Assembly (NCBI GenBank): GCA_021014945.1
Contig: MU266327.1
Coordinates: forward strand, 124,001-188,000
Direction of reading: 5' to 3'
DNA from: Leucogyrophana mollusca
Taxonomy: Eukaryota; Basidiomycota; Agaricomycetes; Boletales
Length of the DNA: 64,000 bases
Positions 1-10,600 of this stretch are shown one piece after another (position 1 is the first letter of the stretch; each line of letters starts with the position of its first letter). Below the pieces are notes generated by a model. The model worked only from the letters and a program-made list of their open reading frames with translations, made no database searches and had not been told where the DNA came from. Position numbers and translations under genes: made by a program.

Positions 1-611
1 TTCGTGACGGAGGGCTGATAAACGGATGTCGACTGGTTGTGGTGAAGGAAGGAAACAAAAGCCACCCAAGAAATAGTCAGAGGGCGAAAAGAACCACCAA
101 CAAATTTTCGGCGTCAAATATCCAAATGTAGATATATCCCGGAGACCGGCGAGTGAAGTGGCGGCATAATTTCGAGCAAGCCCGGGCCCTCTCTCGATTC
201 ACGACGTCACATCCACCAGTTTACCTAGGACAACAGCGACCACTGAGCAAGTATGGGGACATACGGGCACAGGATATATTGATATAACTTCAAGTCCCAA
301 TGCAACAACAATGGGTTCCGAGCTTGAAGATGCTTAAATCCACCTACAAATGGCTGTTTTTGGGGCTTTGCAGGATAGGTGATTGCTTTCCGAATGTCAA
401 TCGTTGAATGTTCTTAAGTAGCCAGGAGACATGTCTATGGCACGGCGACTGAGATCTCATAAACTTGTTGTTCCACAATTGAAAAAGGTGTGCAAGGAAA
501 GCGGAATATGGGTGACAGTATACGTGAAAATCGTGATAGTAATAGAAAGAATTATAGGCAAGCTAGCTTCGTGAATGACGAGACAGAACGAGGAGAAGGA
601 AAGGGATACGA
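1..611. other. Window edge, downstream flank of alpha-tubulin
   Basis: I see no supportable coding region here. The stretch is the 3' side of the alpha-tubulin gene and presumably holds its 3' UTR. Open frames at 563-1034 on other frames are shadows of the tubulin last exon. Confidence 0.5.
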
Positions 612-2347
612 CTAGTACTCTCCTGCTTCCTCAACATCGGCAGAGTCAATGCCGACTTCCTCGTAATCTTTTTCAAGTGCAGCAAGATCTTCCCTGGCCT
701 CCGAGAACTCACCCTCCTCCATACCCTCGCCGACGTACCAGTGCACGAAAGCACGTTTTGAGTACAAAAGGTCGAATTTGTGGTCAAGGCGGCTCCATGC
801 TGTTGAAATCGCGGTCGTGTTCGACAGCATGCACATACTGCGGGAAACCTTGGCCAAGTCACCTCCGGGGATGTGCGCGGGGGGCTCGTTGCAGATACCA
901 AGCTTGAAGCCAGTCGGACACCAATCAACGAACTGGATAGTGCGTTTGGTCTTGATGATGCTGACGGCGGCAGTAACGTCCTTGGGCACAACATCACCGC
1001 GGTACAGAAGAGCGCAGGCCACTACAGGGATCATGTTAGCCAGGGACCGTCTGGAGATTATAGGCCCGTACTGTATTTGCCCTCTCGGGGGTCACATTTC
1101 ACCATTTGGTTGCCGGTCTCGAAGCATGAGAATGTCATATCTGCGACAGAGTTCTGCTCATGATGCGCCTTCTCTGCTGACACGATAGGGGCGAACGTTG
1201 CGAGTGGGAAATGGATTCGAGGGAAACTGTACAATTAGTGAGTTCTATGTAGTACAGCAAGGAAAGCAAAATTGACTGACGGCACCAAGTTAGTCTGGAA
1301 CTCGTTCAGGTCAACGTTAAGCGAGCCATCGAAGCGAAGGGATGCCGTAATCGATGAAACAACTTGAGCGATCAAACGATTGAGGTTCGTGAAACCTGGC
1401 GAACTGATGCCAAGGTTCTTCTTGCAAATGTCGTAAATAGCCTCGTTGTCAACCTAAAGGAGTCTCAGCTGTGGCATGCGTGTTCAGATGAGGTAAAAAC
1501 TCACCATGAAGGAGCAGTCGGAGTGCTCAAGAGTGGTATGCGTTGTCAGGACCGAGTTGTATGGCTCAACCACCGAGTTTGCCATCGTCGGCGCGGGATA
1601 CACACTGAATTCGAGCTTCGATTTCTTGCCGTAATCGGTGGAGAGGCGCTCAAGGATGAGTGCACCGAAACCAGAACCAGTACCGCCACCAAATGAATGG
1701 AAGACGAAGAAGCCTTGCAGACCCGCACAATTGTCCGCGAGACGACGAACTTTGTCCATGACGTTGTCGATCTGTTCTTTACCGATAGTGTAGTGACCAC
1801 GAGCATCTATTGGCTACGTCAAGGAGGTTGAATCAGGACATCTCAATCTATAACGTACAGTTGCTAGCAGCATCCTCTTTGCCAGTGACAAGGGTCTCCG
1901 GGTGGAAGAGACTTCTGTATGTTCCAGTCCTGACCTCGTCAATCACGTTCGGCTCCAAGTCGATGTATAGAGACCGAGGTACGTGTTTGCCGGAAGAAGT
2001 CTCCGAAAAGAATGTGCTGAAGCCATCATCGTTGGCAGATGGTGAACCTTCCACGAGACGACCGTCGGGCTGCAAACACGAAGTCAGCTATATTCCATCG
2101 GACGACATCACAGAAAAACTTACACTCAGACCGTGCTCGACGGTGTAAAGTTCCCCTGCAGAAAGGCAATAGTTAGCGTCCAAAACTTGTATTTATCGCG
2201 GATCAGGGCAGATCGACGCGCTTTCTGCCTTCCGCATCGGATGTGTAGACGTCACAGAAGAACCGGACAATGAACTCTTTACTTACAACAGGCGTTTCCG
2301 ATCTGGACACCGGCCTGGCCAACGTGCACGGAGATGACTTCACGCAT
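612..2347 (-). CDS. TUB1: Alpha-tubulin
   Basis: Alpha-tubulin pairs with beta-tubulin to form microtubules. The first exon reads [19 protein letters not shown], the conserved alpha-tubulin start with the MRE[CIV] motif. The GTP-binding signature [12 protein letters not shown] lies near 1650-1710 on the minus strand, and the last exon ends in EEAGEY, so the terminal tyrosine used in detyrosination is kept. About six short introns divide the gene. Visible junctions include [15 protein letters not shown] near 2160-2290, [13 protein letters not shown] near 1460-1505, and KCDPREGKY followed by the exon with [14 protein letters not shown] near 1030-1075. All core blocks expected of a roughly 450-residue alpha-tubulin are present without a stop. 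Many early introns are typical of basidiomycete tubulins. Only one alpha-tubulin gene is visible in the window. The identification is very secure; individual splice sites are hand-placed. Confidence 0.96.
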
Positions 2348-2895
2348 TTTTCTTAGAAGATGTGGCTAGATTGTGAAAGTATTTGCCAATCGACGTCAAT
2401 TGACGCGGGATAAACGCGTCGAATAAAACTTACTGGAGAGTGGACGGGAGTCGAGGATGGGGTGATGGCCAAAAGAAAGGGCGCAGGGTTAAAAGAGCGA
2501 CAAGCACATGTTGCTGACTAATAAGTATTCCCACGCCTCCACGTTCATCTCGCTCCTCTTATTGGTTGGCTTAAGGTTCCCATCATTTCGCATCCCCCAC
2601 GTAAGTATACTGCAGACTCTAGATAATGATCATGAGAGCACAGTCGTTCATTGGTAAAAAGTGTGTCCATGTGTCGGCCTTGAATGCCAGAGTAAGGGTC
2701 CCAGAAATAAATGTCGCGTGATTCTACTTTTCTCCCGAATCGGGGGTGACGATGCTTGCAATCTTGCCTCCTGTCTTCATGAGGGCATCCCCGGCGTGTC
2801 GGGTCCCATCTACCGCCTTTATCGAGCTCTTCCGCATGAAATAGCTAAAGCATAGGTTGGCGAGTCTTGCAAGCACATACACCAGTGTAACCAAC
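2348..2895. other. Intergenic region: tubulin promoter and hydrolase 3' flank
   Basis: About 550 bases between the alpha-tubulin start codon and the stop of the next minus-strand gene. It must hold the tubulin promoter and the 3' UTR of the hydrolase. I see no gene and no motif I would defend. Confidence 0.5.
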
Positions 2896-5800
2896 TTACC
2901 TCAGAAGTGATTCCCACACCCTCATGCCATGCATCTGCCTAATGCCTGAGCGAACCTGTTGTTCCGAGACAGATTGCTGTGGAGGCCTAAACGGATCATC
3001 GTGCGGGTCAAACGCCGCTCGAATGGAGTCCCAAGTCTTCATCTTCGGCACTGTCTTGTGCGTCGCTGGAGCAGTATGATATATGCTCTTTTTAATGAGG
3101 GCGAGGGCTTCCGGCTGCACATCTCATCAGCTTTGTTCCAAAGCAATGAAGTACTCAGCGAACCGTATCACGCCTTCCGGCAATGGCGGTTGGAGGAGGC
3201 CGCTCATCCGCAAGATCTAGCGGGCCCCATCTTCGGTCCTCCTGAATTGCACCCTTCGTCGCTCGCCCTGAGACGCCTGTGGCCGTTGAACCGCTTCGCT
3301 TCGCACTTGGCCGTGGGGGGATATGGCCTGATTCGCCCTCCATTAGCAGGCCTTGCTCTCTCGCGTGCTCCAACATGAGTTGCGCTTTGGCCTCCTGCTT
3401 ACGGCGTTTCTTTAAGGCGTTCTCGGCACTGCGCCTAAACTGCTGGTCCCATTCCTTTTGCCCGAGCAGCCATTTATAAAGAGGGCCTTCTTTAATGATC
3501 CCAATCTCCGACGGCTTCAAACGCAATGCAGCGATTTGGTCTTTGGGCTCCATGGGTCGCGTGTGTCCGTGTATGTCAACACGTTCTCGAATCATCAAGA
3601 CGTCTGGGATGTCATGCTGCGCGAACTTAGAAACGAAGCAGTTTCGAAAAGAATGACCAAGCTCACCCCGTGGGTCTCTGCGGCATTCACAGCCTCCTGG
3701 TTCACGGTCGCGTTAGGCATTGGGTCTACTTTCTCCGCCTTGACTTCATCTGAGACCACCATCTCGTTCTCTTTGTATACCTTCAGATCGGACATTTCGC
3801 CTGAATGCTCAGATTGAGTTGGGGCCTGGTTAGTCGACGGCAGGGCCTCTTTGTGTTTATCTTTTTTCGAGTCGGCCGTCTGGGATTTGTAGTTGTCATG
3901 GTCGAGAGGGGAGGTATGCGAGGATGGTCGATGGAGTTCTGGGAAAGGATTTCGCTCGAGGTGCTCTGGAGAATGCTGCGTAACATGTTTAGCGAACTCC
4001 GCGATGGACCTATATGCATATTTGGCCTATATGCCACTGGTTAAGACCACATGGAATGAGCTAAAATTCACTTACGCTCTCCGTAAAGGTGAAGACGGTC
4101 AATACATGACACATTCCTAAAAAGTCCTTTGAGAAAAACTGCGATGTGTAGGCGGAATAAAGGTTACCATCGAATGCTTGAAGATGAACTTTGGTGGGCT
4201 TAGTGAATCTCTCTAAATTATCTTTTTGCCTCCACCCATCTCTAATCACACCCTCCCTGACGGGATACTCACCCGGATGAGCTGCCCGATGCGCAAGGTA
4301 CATCACTTCATCCCGCAAGACTTCTCCATCTCCAGTTAGAATATATAAAGGACATAGATTTCCCAGAGATCCCTGGAGTATGGGTGAGACGAGTGGGTGG
4401 GAGAGCTGCCTGTCCAATATACCATCTTTAGCGCGAGTAAACGAGGTAGAACGGCAGTAAACTTACTCTGTGGTCGCGTAGAGCTGAATCTGTGAGCGCA
4501 ACTCCAATGGCACATCCAAAGGGTTGTTCATGAATACTTTGGGAGGCTTTGGCTGCCAAAAATCTATGTCATCCGGGTCTGGGATACCGGTTGGAGATTC
4601 GGGTCCTCTCCCTATCGTTGTCTGTATCCCACTTCCAGTATTTCCGGAGGCACTAACAGGTGAACTCCCATTGCCTCGGTAGCGTTTTCGGCCATCCTCA
4701 TGAAAGCGTGGATCTGAGATGTCAACCTCGACGTCATCCTTACCACGATCAACTGCCATCATTTCTTCTTGAGACTTGGGCTTCTCGTTTGATCCGAGTT
4801 GGTCGGAAGACTCCCAGTTTCCAGCTTCTCCTGCGTTAGCCTGTTCTTCAGCATTCCGTGGCCATCTTTGTGCACTTTCATTCTTCCGGCCTTCTTCCGG
4901 CCACAAGATGTCCGCGTGACCAGGCTTCGGTGGTGGGTTCGTTTGTGTGCGAACTACACGGCCGTCGTCATTGATGAGGTCGATGGGCCAAAGCACAGAC
5001 GGTTTGCTAAGAAAACCATGCGGGGGAATGATGTCCTAATGAAGAGGTGAAGTCAGGTAATCGGTTGAACGATGTGTCTGAGCAAAACGTACAGTGGCTG
5101 TATTACTCATTATGCTCGGAAAGCTATGCGTTAGATCCACCCAGGGACTTATAAGCACCGCTCCCGCAGGCAATGGCATCCCTAGGTCGCGAAGGATAGT
5201 AAGAACCGTCAAAGCAAGCCCGCCACCAGCGGAGTCACCAGCGAATACAATCTTGGAAGGATGGATGGCTTTGTGCAGTGCATCTGGGGGAGGATCGACG
5301 AGGTAAAGGTCTGCGCAAGCCGCTGTCGAGTCAGGACGGCACAAGGCGTTGCAAGAACGGCAACCATACACGCAGCTAATATATCTTGCAGAGGACACGG
5401 CCAAGGATATTGCGGTGCTTTACTATTGGGAATGATCAGGAAGCGACCACTTGGGTGAAGTCATCGCTCTTACCGGTAGTTGACCGCAAATGCGCGGCCT
5501 CTCATTTCGCGGGCTACCCAAGCACATAAGGGCCACTGCACTGATTAGAATGGATTGACTTACCGTATCGAATAATTTGGTAACGGTGAGTGTCTATTTA
5601 ACGAAAGGCATCAGTCGAGTCGGATGAAAAAAGGATCTGATAACACGTACTGATGGAGCCCCAGAAATACCCGCCTGTAAGATTCATTGACAGGGTCAGA
5701 TGCACGTACGAAAGAGATAGAGTAATACTCACCTCCATGAACATAGAGCTACACACGACTATCGTAAGCACCTGCAACACAACAACTGATGTGCATACCA

Positions 5801-6541
5801 TCACGGTCTCCAGCTGCTCCATCTTGAGAATATTCTTCTCCTCATCAGAGAGCTTCTTCCCTCGACTGAAATCTTCGTCGCGGAGATGTTCCTTCTCTGC
5901 GATCCACTCGGCGTCGATCCCGTCCAGGCCGCGTACCTGCCACCATTTCTCTCCGCCAACAATAAGATTCAAGTCTTGAGGGCCAAACCATTCTATGAGG
6001 GCGTCGGCAGCACGATTACAAGAAAGTAATGGTATGCGGACGGGAGCGACCGCGGCCCAAAATGGGGCGGGGACATGAGTGTTTGTGCTGTAGTGTGCTT
6101 AAGTGCAATAGGCCTAAATGGAGGATGGACACTAACAATGCTTGAAGAGACTCGACCGTGTTTTTCGTGCCAAGCAGGATGAAAGCCTTCACTATGTGAA
6201 AAGCCCTGGGAGAGGAAAGCATTGGTATTTGGGCTACTCGACGAAATTCAGAGAGGAGGAGAACGCACTCGTCAAAAAAGATATTATCCAAGGCTTCCTC
6301 ACCGTCGTCGTGGTCTTTGAGCTTTCTAGCCTTGCGCTTGGAGTGTAAGTAAAAGGTCTTGATGACCGCTTGAGGAACTCGTCAAAGGGACGTCCCGCAG
6401 TGAAGCGCAGACATACTTGGGGTTATATGTACAGCCGACGAGAAAGTTGAGACAGTCATAGCGAAGGCCGGTGAAGCGTACTCGGTACCAGCTAGACAAT
6501 GGGTATATGAGGACAAAGAGCGAGTGGAAGAGTTTTGCCAC
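2896..6541 (-). CDS. HSL-family alpha/beta hydrolase with long C-terminal extension
   Basis: Predicted ester or lipid hydrolase of the hormone-sensitive-lipase-like (alpha/beta hydrolase fold 3) family. The oxyanion motif LYVHGGGYFWGS is rebuilt across three exons. The nucleophile elbow GDSAGGGLAL is near 5220-5260, the acid region reads DGEVLRDE near 4320-4345, and the histidine sits in FDGMCHVLTVF, split by an intron near 4090-4165. The catalytic set is therefore complete. The C-terminal third (2896-4040) is an extension with an acidic low-complexity part, a basic helix (ALKKRRKQEAKAQLMLEHA, likely coiled coil) and an RDT/AEALALIKKS junction at 3120-3160. The codons for LYVHG and part of the next G lie on a 16-nt exon (5733-5748). 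The N-terminal exons are hydrophobic (KLFHSLFVLIYPLSSW), so membrane attachment is likely. I could not settle the start: no in-frame ATG follows the acceptor near 6553, so a short first exon further upstream is needed. Substrate unknown. Confidence 0.85.
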
Positions 6542-6559
6542 GACGGAACCGCCTGTTCA

Positions 6560-7300
6560 GATCCAGTTCAGATCGCAATGTCCATGACGTCAGATCTTTC
6601 TATTTATGGGAGGAGCGATGGGAATAGCGACACACAAGTCGCTGGAAATTTGCAGGCGGAGAGTAACATGTCCGCTCGCGTTAATCAGCAAGGGATGGCG
6701 GGAATAGACCACAGTTGAAATCGTGATATCGAGGTCCAGCGGAAGGTCATGTACAATACAGCGACGTCTCCCATATAAATCGCGTTCCAGTAGAAAACGG
6801 ATCGGTTGGGAAGGCCCTCCGCAAATGGAATGAAGTGCTCCGTTCGGATGATAGAACAGCGCTTCTGATCGCCAGTGCACATTCTCTGGCTCCCCGTTTA
6901 CTCATGCTGCGACTGCTGGGCCGGTTGAGTTGTAGTTGAGTTGTTGGGGTGAGGAGAACGGTTGAACTTCGATCAGAGAGTTTTCGGGGTCGATAAAGTC
7001 AGGCGCAAGACGATAGAAATATATGAGAATAGACTTCCAACCTGCCGACAGTAATTTACCACTTTCTTCCAGGTTCCTGGCTAGTTTGGGAGGGTGTGTC
7101 AGGGTGTGTCCAGGTCTGATGTTGTTTGGCAACAGCCTTAGAACCTAACAAACATGTGTGGCTACTCCCAAATTTGGATACCACAGTTTGAGCCTGTGCA
7201 GTTGGGTGAAGTGAACTAGGCAAAGTCTTCCGGTAGGCTATCATTGATTTACTCATTCACAGGAGGTGTGGGTCGATAGACTGGACAACTCCCCCGTGCA
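6560..7300. other. Divergent promoter region, hydrolase / CFT2
   Basis: This stretch separates the minus-strand hydrolase from the plus-strand CFT2 start and probably contains the missing first exon of the hydrolase. It carries a perfect TGACGTCA (CRE/ATF-type) palindrome at 6585-6592 and a TATA-like ATAAATA on the minus strand at 6601-6607, placed as if for the hydrolase. Open frames at 6590-7132 on the minus strand show no recognisable domain. Function of both motifs is inferred only. Confidence 0.35.
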
Positions 7301-10300
7301 ATGATCACTTTCACGCCGCTTTCTGGCGCAGCGCGGACATCAAGGACTGTTCCTCTGGCATACCTTCTACAGGTTGACGATGTGCGAATATTACTCGATT
7401 GCGGCTCACCTGACTGGAGTCCCGAGGAGCCATCCCTTGGAATAAAGCCAGAAGACGTCGAAAAGGTGCCCTATCACTGGGAAGAATATTGCGAGGCCCT
7501 ACGCCAGTAAGTGCTTGATTTCTCTCTACGTTTTGTCTTTTTGATAGGATAAGTAGATGCGCGCCAACTGTTGATCTTGTTCTTTTATCCCATGGGGACC
7601 TCGCACACGCCGGTCTTTACGCGTATGCATACTCTCACTGGGACCTCAAGGCGCCCGCCTACAGCACCCTTCCTGTACAAGCAATGGCGCGAATCGCTAC
7701 AACAGAGGACGTGGAGGGCATACGGGATGAACAGCAGATTGAGGTCGTCGAGGAGGAAATAGCACAGAGAGAAAGCTCCGACGGCAACGAGAACGAAACA
7801 CCCCCTTCCAGAGGGACAAAGGTGGTGGGCAAGTACGTCGCCACGGTTCAAGAAGTACACGAGGCGTATGACGCTATCAACACTTTGAGATATTCTCAAC
7901 CGACCCATCTACAAGGTTCATGGTCTTTGTTGTATTCACAAGCTATCCTGGATACTCACGAACGTTGCTATTCTTCGCAGGGAAATGTCAAGGCTTGACG
8001 ATCACCCCATTCGGCGCTGGGCACACCCTCGGTGGAACGATATGGAAAATTCGCTCACCGTCTGCGGGAACTATCCTGTATGCAGTAAATATGAATCATA
8101 TGCGCGAGCGACACCTCGATGGTACTGTTCTTGTCCGCCCATCGGCAGGAGGCGTTTTTGAACCTCTTGCCCGTCCTGACTTGTTCATCACGGATGCTGA
8201 ACGGGCGGACGTAACCACAAGTAGGCGAAAAGACAGAGATGCTGCGCTCATCGGTAAGCTTCGGTTGTTCCCACCAAGCCTTGCCAGCACTTCCTCACGA
8301 TTACTGTTCTTTTACTAGACACGATTAGTGCAACCCTATCGTCGCGTTCATCCCTCCTTCTACCATGCGATTCAAGTACACGTGTGCTCGAGCTTCTTGT
8401 ATTGCTTGATCAGCACTGGAAATATGCTGACTTCCGCTTCCCTATCTGCCTTCTTTCACGCAACGGACGCGAGATGCTCACATTCGTACGCAGTATGATG
8501 GAGTGGCTTGGCGGAACAGTGAGCAAGGAGGATGTTGGTGTCGATGGCAGTGGAAAGACTGGCAACAAGAGAAGAAGAGATGATGATGGAGAGGACGAGG
8601 CGTTAGGGGCTTTTGCTCTAAGATTCAGGTATGCTGATGTGTATTTTGAGTTACCATTGTTTGGATATTTACCCCACTCATTAAGGTATCTCGAATTCTT
8701 CCCTGATCCTCAGGCGCTTCTGCAGACCTATTCGTCCAAGGAGCCAAAGCTAATTCTAGCCGTCCCTGCGTCTCTCTCGCATGGCCCTTCACGATCCCTG
8801 TTCTCTGACTTCGCTGCTATCCCGGACAACGTCGTGCTACTCACCGGGAGGAGTGAAGAAGGTACTCTTGGTCGTATCCTCTTCGATAGGTGGAATGATT
8901 CTCAACGAGCCGACGATAAGTGGGACAAAGGCAAGATTGGAAGTAATGTTATGATGGATGGCGTGCTAAAGTTAAAGGTATGCAAATCCTCATGTACTGT
9001 GTACCTGATGCTAATCACGTGTGGACAGATGAACTCGAAAGTCCCCCTCCAAGGTGCTGAACTTGAGGCGTACCTTGTAAAAGAGCGAGCTGCGAAAGAA
9101 AAAGAAGCTGCACATCAAGTTGCACTTGCGCGTACTCAACGAGTGCTTGAGGCCGACGAAGACGAGAGCGACGAGGATGATTCTGACTCGGATTCTGAAG
9201 AGGAGGACGAAGTCGAACGTGCTCTCGGCGACGATGCTATGGACAACGGAGATGAGGTTACCAGCCCCGCTGTAGGCTCGCGCCGACGACGGAAAAACGA
9301 ACACCTGGAGGACGGTGCCGACTGGGGACTCGACATAGACGAGGGCCTGACTAAACAGCTACTGTCATTTGATATCTATCTAAAGGGCAACGTCTCGAAG
9401 TCAACATCCTTTTTCAAGAGCACTGGTGGTCAGACGCAACGCTTCCGGATGTTCCCCTATGTGGAGAAGAAGCGGCGTGTGGATGAATATGGTGAAACCA
9501 TCGACGTGGCGATGTGGTTGAGAAAGGGCAAGGTGTTGGAAGAGGATGCCGAAAGCGACGAGTCCAAAGAAGCAAAGAGAAGGCAGGCAGAGGAGGACAC
9601 GAAAGTGAGATTTCACCAATTTGGATGATATTGCATTGACAACTATTGGCTTGCGCAGAAAGTAGTTCGTGAACCACCGTCAAAATTCGTGTCTTCCGAT
9701 ATAGAGGTGCAACTAGCATGCCGGTTACTATTCGTTGACATGGAAGGTCTCAACGATGGCCGTGCGGTCAAAACTATAGTACCCCAAGTCAACCCACGAA
9801 AAATGGTTCGTTCCTACGGCCGATAACTCCATCAACATGCTGAACCGTCTTACACAGATTATCGTTCACGCTCCCACAAGTGCAACAGACGCACTGATTG
9901 AGAGCTGCGCCAACATTCGCGCGATGACAAAGGACATATATGCACCTACTGCGGGCGAGAGCATACAGATTGGACAACAGACCAACACTTTCTCAATCTC
10001 GCTAAGTGACGAGCTGCTTGCCACCATCAAGATGTCGCGGGTATGTGTGCATAAACCCTCTTTTCCTTAGCTGACCCATTTGCTTCCAGTTCGAGGACAA
10101 CGAGGTCGGCTTTGTGACTGGCCGTGTAACAAGTCATTTCAGCTCTACCATTCCCATCTTGGAGCCTGCAGGGTCATCCGCTCCGTCCTCTGATCATAGC
10201 GTGCGAAGTGCCGCGACAAGAGGCCGCATGCTTGGCTCTCGACCCACACAATCTCTTCCACATTCTACCATGATCGGCGAGCTTAAACTGACCGCGTTGA

Positions 10301-10524
10301 AAGCACGTCTAGCTGCAGTGGGAGTTCAAGCCGAACTCATCGGCGAAGGTGTACTGGTCTGTGGCGCTGGGGCGAAGCGAGACCAGTCCTCTGATTCCCT
10401 CGAAGAGACGGTTGCTGTCCGGAAGACGGGTCGAGGAAAGGTCGAATTGGAAGGCAACGTTTCAAGCGTGTATTACATTGTACGAAGAGAGATTTATAAT
10501 CTACACGCCCTGGTAGCAGCATGA
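7301..10524 (+). CDS. CFT2: Cleavage and polyadenylation factor subunit Cft2 (CPSF100)
   Basis: Non-catalytic metallo-beta-lactamase/beta-CASP partner of the pre-mRNA 3'-end endonuclease Ysh1/CPSF73, in the nuclear cleavage and polyadenylation complex. The N-terminus MITFTPLSGA followed by YLLQVDDVRILLDCG is diagnostic. Where active family members carry HxHxDH, this protein reads LLSHGDLAHAGLYAYA, so the zinc ligands are lost, as expected for CPSF100. Exons continue through GLTITPFGAGHTLGGTIWKI, the beta-CASP part (LLVLLDQHWKYADFRFPICL), an acidic serine-rich insert at 9160-9230 (DEDDSDSDSEEEDE) and the conserved LSFDIYLKGNVSK. The end reads VYYIVRREIYNLHALVAA. I count about seven introns, including one after NPRKM that splices onto IIVHAPTSATDAL near 9855. 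Its stop is only about 76 bases from the stop of the convergent GlnRS gene. Confidence 0.94.
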
Positions 10525-10600
10525 AATGACACTGACTAGAGTAATTCTGCTGCAGTTTGTATTACAGTAATGAAATCTATCACGAGGACAACCACCGAGA

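Noticed and set aside
563..1188. Several overlapping open frames of 90-145 codons on both strands
   Set aside because: They are shadows of the alpha-tubulin last exons in other frames; only the minus frame at 612-1034 gives tubulin sequence.
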